Source: Tethya wilhelma
Taxonomy: Eukaryota > Porifera > Demospongiae > Tethyida > Tethyidae
DNA: 64,000 nt
Direction of reading: 5' to 3'
Assembly (NCBI GenBank): GCA_964030475.1
Contig: CAXIPT010000016.1
Coordinates: forward strand, 310,001-374,000
The notes under the pieces: model-generated
The model's database searches: none
The model's input: the letters and a program-made list of their open reading frames with translations, nothing else
Told to the model about the DNA's origin: nothing
Shown here: one piece after another, positions 57,690 through 64,000 of the stretch
Numbering within the stretch: the stretch's first letter is position 1
Layout: each line of letters starts with the position of its first letter
Translations under genes and position numbers: made by a program

Positions 57690-58225
57690 CGATCCTATAG
57701 CACATAGACAGAAAAGTAAGCTAAAGCTTTGTACACGCTTGTCTAAGCCAAGCACTTTCATACAGTACATTTCTACTCGTAGGTAATGCCTCTCCCTGTA
57801 CGGCGATTGCATACAGGTAATTTTAAGGCTTATCTTAGTACTTAGAACTTACTGTACCTAGAATCTATCTCTCTACTAGCCTCCTTGAGTCCATTAGCTG
57901 TCTTCTGGGTCTTCTTTCCTAGCTACTCGCTTCTCACTAAATGATTTTTAGTCCCCACATGGCTGGCTGTGGTAATATTCAGCATGTACTGTACATGATC
58001 TAATTATGATACGGAGAGTATACGGACCGCCCATAGTTTACCTAACAACAACTTTACAACCATTTTTCTAGGAAGCCACGAGTGGAGGCAGGGCTGCTTG
58101 CAAGAGCTATATCTGGAAAACTACTATAGCTATGCTTACCAAATTTTGATATGCGCTTCCCAGGAAGGCCTAGATATACGTGGAATAGCTAACTCAAAAT
58201 TCGCAGATCAGGTTTTCCCTTGACA
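57690..58225 (+). repeat. MULE right-end copy, about 535 bp
   Basis: Aligns with 34845-35395 from 'AGAAA(A/G)GTAAGCTAAAGCTT' to the terminus, here GGTTTTCCCTTGACAGGTCACA-like (58209-58229) against GGTTTTCGCTTGGAGCCTCACA there. It directly follows the broken BEL gag. Confidence 0.85.
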
Positions 58226-58229
58226 GGTC

Positions 58230-58860
58230 ACATAGCTAAACTTACTAGTCAAAAACTGCTAGAAATGCGTTACTTTACTGATCTACAAAACACACTTACC
58301 TCGAGCTATTGCATCAGACAAGCACAACACTGTACTTTTAGCAGAACTTATTCTGTGCCCATACTCTAGTCTTATCTGGAGATATCTGAGTGATGTTCAG
58401 TGAACTTTCTTGATGTGGTAACTTAGAATTTTTGGGTAACCATGTGCAAAGTCTTTCTAACTCACAAGACTTGCTGTGCATGCACACTCCATCCTGAACC
58501 TCAGATATTCCAAGTGAGAATCATGCAGGTAAAACTACAGAGGAGATATACCATTGCATAATCCTGAAAAGGTCCTATTATCTTCCATGTGTTTTGCTTT
58601 TATCAATTAAGTTTGCAATGATGTAATATTAATAATTTAGCATGCGCGTATTTAGTACTACATGACGTAATAAGCTCAGTGCAAATTTTTACGTGACATG
58701 ATGGGCAGCAAAAATTGACACACCCACAATTACGATGCGTTCGTGTAGACTGTAAGTGTTGAAATGTATATGTTTTCATAGTAATACTACACGTAATTTG
58801 TAAGCTTGCATAATTTTTACACTTAATTAGCTGGACCCGGTCCTTAATGCACCTGAGAAA
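58230..58860. other. No gene seen
   Basis: Non-coding. GATGCGTTCGTGTAGACTGT at 58735-58754 also occurs at 51704-51723, so part of an element end of the 51660 family is probably here. Confidence 0.5.
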
Positions 58861-59243
58861 GTTCTGCCTACTTGATACTGAAGTGAAACACACATCTCAG
58901 TCATTTGGAGGCAGGAGCTGTATCATAAGATTTACTTGTCTTTCTATATGTTATGATAATCAAAGTCCTGATTCATCTCTTAAGAAGAGCAACCAGGTAT
59001 CACAAAATAGTTCCAGGCAACTCCAGTGCATTTAATTCCAATATGCACACTTTTGTGTGTGTAAAGGGGGGTCAATTCGAATTTTCTAGAAGCTAATGAA
59101 TTATGCATGAGTGTAAAAATTAATAGCGGCCATATGGAGGAGGCGCTTTTTGCCTTGTATCTAGCTACTCAATGAAAGGCGCTAATAACCAATGGTAAAA
59201 GCGACTGTACCGAAAGAAACCAAGTTTGTTCGTTCAAGCATAG
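58861..59243 (-). repeat. Hairpin-headed repeat family, inverted, hairpin end missing
   Basis: Complement of 24510-24897: CACACATCTCAGTCATTTGG, CTTGTATCTAGCTACTCAAT and AGCGACTGTACCGAAAGAAA. It breaks off at about 59243. Confidence 0.85.
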
Positions 59244-59863
59244 ATATTAGAGACTACGTACCCGGGATTGGAAACGCTTATATGCTCTAATGAAAATTTC
59301 GCGATCCGTGCATGTTGCACTTTTGGGCATTTTTGGGCAGCTGCCACAATTTGTAAATCTTTGATGCCGTGCCAAAAAAGGAGTGAAATCCAGAAGAGAA
59401 GCAGCACTTTTGCTACAGCTAAGATTTTATTGAAACAGGTAAGAATATGCTTACTTGGTACTGAAGCGGAAAAGCGAAAAGCGAAACACGAAACGGAAAC
59501 GGAAACAGAAACGTGAAACGGGAACGAAAAGGTAATGGTTGTCAGAGTTATATAGTACTAATACACATGCGCTATATGCATGCCAAAAATCATTTGTCTT
59601 TGACAGTTTTACGTAAAAACCATGCAGGCAGCACTATAGATATTGATTTTGGGACTTTTTTCATGAATCATGAATGAACAATATCAGTAATATGTACGTA
59701 ATATTCACTATAATGTTATTATCATAATGTTTTAAACAGTAGAATGTCCTAGAGGTTCTAGCTGTATAATAGTTATTACAGTTATAGCTATAATTCTGCA
59801 ACAAGAATTCAGTACCAGTTAAAATCAAATTCCAAACTCAGAATTTAAAAAAGATTTGTGTTC
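59244..59863. other. No gene; purine-rich low-complexity patch
   Basis: 59465-59525 is a run of GAAAC/GGAAAC units. The open frame across it has low-complexity content (repeated ETET) and is not a gene. Confidence 0.5.
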
Positions 59864-61940
59864 AGGTAAGAGACTTTTTTTCAACATTGTCAGCAATGGT
59901 TATGTGCACACATGGTCTGAAATCTCGGAAGTGAGGAGCAACACATGTTTGCCAAGGATGATAGTAAACATTTCTCTTGTCTCGAGACAATTCATACAGG
60001 CCTAAATGTGGATTTAGGTATAACACATGCTCTTTGTGGCCCACATCTGGGGGTGGAAGCAGTTGCTTTCCTTCTCCTCGACATATTTTACCCTTACACC
60101 CATTACATCTGGACACATTGCCAAAGAGAACAAAAAAGGTGTCTCGACATCCTTTCGTTGCTCTTGGTCTGGTGATCTCGATGGACGAGCTGGGGGTGTC
60201 ACAATAGAAGAGGGTACACTATGAGATGGGATGAGAGGTGGAGGACTGGGACCAGTAGCAATACTTCCAATGTTTACACTTGCATTAGAAACAAAACTGA
60301 ATGATGAATAGTTATCCTGGCTCACCATGTCTGGACTATAAGCATCCAGATCATCATGAGATGGTGACTGCAATAAATTTGAATATTGTTCACAACGGTT
60401 CTGCCATTTCACGCCTGCCTCTTCAGCTTTGGAAACTGTACTTTTGATAGAAGTGGAAGATTTCTTTGACACTCCTTTTTTTTTTGGGGTTTTTTTCCAG
60501 ATGTTGACAGCTTCCCAGATTCGCATAAGGAGGTGAAGTTTGGCTTCTGCTTCAGTCTGCAGTACCATTTCACATATTCCTCAACACAATTGAATTTGAT
60601 TGCAAGAGCAACTTGAATGTGAGCATATTTTGGAAGACTTGAATGCCAAACATTGATCACCACACAAATATCCACCATTTTTACCACTTTGAACATAATG
60701 AGGTCGCTTGTTACTATAGCTTTTGACCATCCAAGCCTCCTTATCACCAGGAGCAGGTGTAATAGATGAATCATCTTGAGCTAGTTCACTTGCTTTGGTC
60801 CATAATATTGACTTTCTGAGTTGCCCTGGTAGAGGTATCACATCAAGCGGACAGAATTTTCATCAAGTTCAGTGTGACCCTTTACTTTAGCTTTCATGAA
60901 AATGTCAATTTTTCTACGTCTTTGAGTAGTACTCATCTGGAACCAATCGGAGGAACTAACACTTAGCTGCCTGTAATCTTCACGAAGGCGATACTCTCCA
61001 GAATTGATCACTGCTCTCTCTATCTCTTGCCTTTGTTCGTGCATCATAACTTTCATTTTGTCAACAAATCCGGGCATCTGTGACTTCTTATATTGAACTT
61101 CTTTGACAACTTTGTTCTTGGATTCTACTTCATTGGTATAATAAGGCTGCGGAGGACACCCTAGCCCTGCCTTTTGACGAACTTCTTGAACCATGCATTT
61201 GGAAATCACGCTTTGACAATGCTTCACAAACCAACTATGAAAAGATGGGGGAGAATGGTAAGGTTTCTCCAATTCATTCCATCGGGATTGCACAGAACCC
61301 ATCATCCGTCTGAAAATCCTTTCGAACATGAATGAAAATGGGACCAATCATTACAGGAGATGAATCAGCAGGTTTGGATTTTTGCCGCAACAAAAGATGG
61401 CGATAGGTTGTTATAGTAACATCAAACTAAATGTGGGTTCCACACCAAACACACTAAAACTCTCAGTAGAAGTACAAAATTGCTCAATATCTTGCAACGT
61501 GTAATTGCATGCAAGCACAATCATCGGATAAGGAGCTGCATTCACTATTCGAACAAAAGCATTATCACTTTTTTTCCTCTTCTTTGCACATAAACAATAT
61601 CGAGTAAAGTGGATCCAAATTTTGTGGATTAGAAGAGCTTCTTCTCATATCTTTGACTTGCTGTCGATTACGTGGGAGAGATCCAGCACTACTAGCTCCT
61701 AATATACGTCCAACTTCATTTAAAACAAACTGAAGTGCACGTTTTGGAGTCTTAGTTTTAGCTTCACTCTTGAGCTTGCATAGAGTGCTTGGCTTGGTAT
61801 GCATAAATGGCTCTCCCATGCGGGAATTGCCATGTGGAGCAACATGTACTTCATATTCACCTTCAGTGAATAAGTATTGGACCAGTGCAAGGTTCAGAAC
61901 ATCTTCTTCATGATCTATTATTATACACAAAGTACACAAG
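59864..61940 (-). pseudogene. SWIM-type MULE transposase relic with deleted core
   Basis: From the N-terminal side: 'VAPHGNSRMGEPFMHTKPST' and 'GASSAGSLPRNRQQVKDMRR' (61939-61580), 'DNAFVRIVNAAPYPMIVLAC' (61565-61500), 'SFSVFGVEPTFS' and 'DVTITTYRHLLL' (61480-61400; the usual V-D-P-T-F has Glu for the catalytic Asp), 'GPIFIHVRKDFQ'. It then jumps directly to 'GSVQSRWNELEKPYHSPPSF' and 'PPQPYYTNEVESKNKVVKE' (61320-61110), so the rest of the core is deleted. C-terminal: 'EQRQEIERAV', a SWIM-like Cys/His cluster 'CGDQCLAFKSSKICSH' (about 60640), a low-complexity linker, and 'CNGCKGKICRGEG...LSRDKRNVYYH' (60116-59862). Frameshifts at about 61345, 60840, 60660, 60550 and 60100. Same family as 16170-18076. 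Confidence 0.8.
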
Positions 61941-61999
61941 GATCACGAATTAACAGAACATCATTTTGCATGTACACAGTCCCTCACTCATTAATGCAC

Positions 62000-62001
62000 T
62001 C

Positions 62002-62040
<39 letters not shown>

Positions 62041-62041
62041 A
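62000..62041 (+). repeat. (CA)n microsatellite
   Basis: About 20 CA units with two CATA interruptions. Confidence 0.95.
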
Positions 62042-62098
62042 ATTGCAGTCCTCATCAGTGCAGCCCACTAGCAAATAATATGTTGGAAGTTTAGACTN

Positions 62099-62602
62099 GA
62101 GCTAAATAGTAGCTTAAGAAGCCTTTTAGTGCTAAGCGCTCAGTTTTTGCAGAGTTATTCGCGTGAATATTTGTATTGCGCTAATGGGCCATCCGTGCCA
62201 TTCCTGTCAGGGGCGTATCTAGGATTTAGAATAGAAGGGTGCTAAACAGTAACGGGCGCGAAGCGCCTAAAAATTTTTGGACACCACGCCCACTTTTGGT
62301 CACGTGACTAGGTCTAGAACGCGTAAAGTGAGCTCGCGTTAGCGTTTCCAGCGTTAGCTGCGAGAATTTGAACGTCTACAGAGACTACTGTACAGCTAGC
62401 AATGTTAGTTTATAGCTAAATACATGTAGAAAAGTTCAAAATTTTGTTGTGCAAAATAATTGCTACCGATATACTGCCAAAGGCGAAATGACTAATTATA
62501 TTCATGACACTTTTGCGAGCAGGAGGGGGGTGCTCGAGCACCCGGAGCACCCCCCCTGAATACGCCCCTGCCTGTGTACCCAGTACTACCGTACTGGGAA
62601 TA
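62099..62602 (-). repeat. Hairpin-headed repeat family, inverted copy with nested MITE
   Basis: The body (62099-62207) and the hairpin end (62576-62602, hairpin 62579-62598) are separated by the MITE at 62208-62570. It begins right after the N at 62098. Confidence 0.9.
62208..62570. mobile_element. CAGGGGCG-family MITE, 363 bp, nested
   Basis: Ends CAGGGGCGTATCTAGGAT and its inverse (AATACGCCCCTG). Exact 5-bp duplication CCTGT at 62203-62207 and 62571-62575. The uninterrupted host sequence (ATTCCTGTGTACCC type) is seen in other copies of the hairpin-headed family, which proves the boundaries. Confidence 0.95.
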
Positions 62603-64000
62603 TGACATAATCTGTTTAGTTGGTAAAGATCACACATTTGCGAGTTTAGTGAAGAATTTTAGTGAAGATTCTGGCCAACATTAATGCAGCCCTGCCAGCA
62701 AGCTATTGAAGGTACAAACACTAAATACTAACTATTTTGACATGATTTATCGAATTGAGGGATAATGGATTTTCAGCACAGAAGGTAAGTTATTTGCATA
62801 AGTAGACTGTCCCAAACTATAAATCACACTTTTTGCAGCTAACTCACTAAATACTTTATAAATGCAGATTCCCTCTGATTAAACTTAGACATCTATCTAA
62901 AGTTTATTTTGAATTACTTAAGGCCACTTGTCAGCATGGGCATTAATGTTGGAAATCCCATTTTATCAGTTTTAGTATGACTAATTAAGTATTCATTTAT
63001 TCCTAGTAAATTAATGACTATACAAATTTCGTGTAGACTATAGTTTAAATGTATATCCACTATTCACCCAGAGTCAGATTATGAAAATACTCGCATCTAA
63101 TTAATATACATCAAAAATTCATTCCAATTAAATGACCCTGAGTCGAGGATCCGTTGGATGTGGTGGTGTTAGTGCTTGAGGAGCTTCGGGACATGGTGGG
63201 GTCACAGAGATTCCGCTAACGTACAGGTTCCAGATCATGTCCGCAAACTTGTATGTCTTCTTCACTAGGACCTTCATTGGAGTTCGCCAATCTGGTCTTC
63301 TCATGTCCTGGACCATCCGTTCACTAGTATGGCGATGCTGATTTTTTCATTTATCTACATTATGCTTCTAATATTAGTCATAGTTTACCTAATCAAGTAT
63401 GGCCAAATTCATAAAGGTAGATTTTCCAAAATGCACACTTTTGGGAAAGTAAGGCAGTAGCTAGTGATTGAACCCAGAACGTGTCTCAACACTGCAAAGA
63501 AAACAATCCAAATTCAACTAAACACTTGTTCATATTGGCAGTGGCAATGAAACACAAGCACATACCCTACAAAAGGAGTCAGTATTACGAAAGACAAATG
63601 TGGATTTTAGCTTTTTCTCACAATTAAACTTCAGCAGCATTAGCACTGGTAATTCTCAATTTATTAGAAACATGTCCATGTTTCTTACAATTTGAAATGG
63701 AGTGATAGTGGGTGGGTATACCCTATATGTATAATAATAATTCTTGTATACAACCAAACTTGACAATTGCAACCAGCAAGCAAAATCAGCTAAAATTACC
63801 TTGTAATGTTGTACAATGTTTAGAACACCAAAACACACCAAAAGAAAAAAATAAAGAAAAAAAAAATGGAACAAATCGCTCTCAACAATAATTTTTATGG
63901 GTACTTTGATCAACAAAATTATCAAACAACAAACAATGATGTATATATCATGCCAGGTGTCAGGAATTCAGCAGCTTGAGGTCGTCTTTGATGTATGTGC
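62603..64000. other. No firm gene; one exon-like minus frame
   Basis: 63316-63128 on the minus strand reads 'MVQDMRRPDWRTPMKVLVKK' and 'FADMIWNLYVSGISVTPPCP' without low complexity and with coding-like composition. I recognise no family and see no clear splice partner. The remainder is AT-rich. Confidence 0.35.

Larger units (their letters stand above)
55137..57690 (+). pseudogene. BEL/Pao gag, split by an insertion
   Basis: Part 1 (55137-55542): 'MAEQLAKKKQIRAGHKASAT', then 'LPKLKLRPFSEELTQ', with one stop at 55362. Part 2 resumes after the insertion at about 56773: 'FWESFEAAVHNNPDL', 'FNYLLSVLERSAHEAISALS' (stops near 56945), then an open frame 56987-57568 with 'LLCPVLLSRLPAELQL', 'EEDWNLDQLMKVVEEEI', and three Cys-rich knuckles: 'CCYCDKPHFSMNC', 'CFSCLRKGHLSRKC', 'CRTCGGRHHTSIC'. 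This is the standard BEL/Pao gag C-terminus that binds RNA. Protease, RT and integrase are absent; the frame runs into MULE terminal DNA at 57690. Confidence 0.85.

Noticed and set aside
59268..59516. 82-codon frame ending in ETETET
   Set aside because: Produced by the GAAAC low-complexity run; no protein family and it overlaps no conserved block.

Overview
This is a eukaryotic, AT-rich window with spliced genes (GT-AG introns). It is built almost entirely from transposable elements, most of them broken and many nested inside each other. The mixture (tnp2-type CACTA/EnSpm, Mutator-like with SWIM or PHD zinc fingers, hAT, BEL/Pao, Ty3/gypsy, copia with a Drosophila-copia-like primer site, BEN-domain proteins, very many MITEs) fits an early-branching marine animal. 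My best guess is a sponge, but this rests on family flavour rather than on a host gene. I see no confident single-copy host gene, no rRNA and no tRNA. Eight single N bases and a piece of Illumina Nextera adapter show that this is a draft assembly joined at repeats.

Layout. 1-6.8 kb: a degenerate hAT transposase, a second hAT fragment, MITEs and a scrap of SWIM-type MULE. 6.9-12.0 kb: the best preserved DNA transposon, with a 982-aa CACTA transposase in three exons on the minus strand and a divergent 447-aa, five-exon partner on the plus strand; splice phases agree throughout. 12.4-15.5 kb: a broken DDE-type protein of a family I cannot name. 16.2-18.1 kb: a broken SWIM-type MULE gene. 19.8-22.3 kb: a LINE reverse-transcriptase fragment and a gypsy pol whose integrase is split by a 613-bp TTAA-flanked element. 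22-31 kb: non-coding, with repeat families, a 2.2-kb TTAA-flanked element, and a MITE family with CAGGGGCG ends whose copies still show exact 5-bp target duplications. 31.7-35.4 kb: a 3.6-kb MULE with inverted ends and a decayed ZSWIM3-like/PHD gene. 36.5 kb: gypsy gag fragment. 37.4-41.8 kb: a copia element with an uninterrupted 1308-aa polyprotein, its LTRs each cut by an N. 42-43 kb: a minisatellite and a second copy of part of the 17-kb MULE. 44-45.7 kb: a spliced BEN-domain gene. 46-48 kb: foldback repeats. 49-51 kb: a degenerate mobile-element protein of uncertain family. 51.0-51.45 kb: a Myb/SANT reading frame ending in sequencing adapter. 51.6-56.8 kb: related AT-rich inverted-repeat elements, one of which interrupts a BEL/Pao gag (55.1-57.7 kb). 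59.9-61.9 kb: a second SWIM-type MULE gene with an internal deletion. 62-64 kb: repeats, nested MITE, unexplained DNA.

The parts that could still work are the CACTA pair and the copia polyprotein. Everything else looks like relics or non-autonomous elements.
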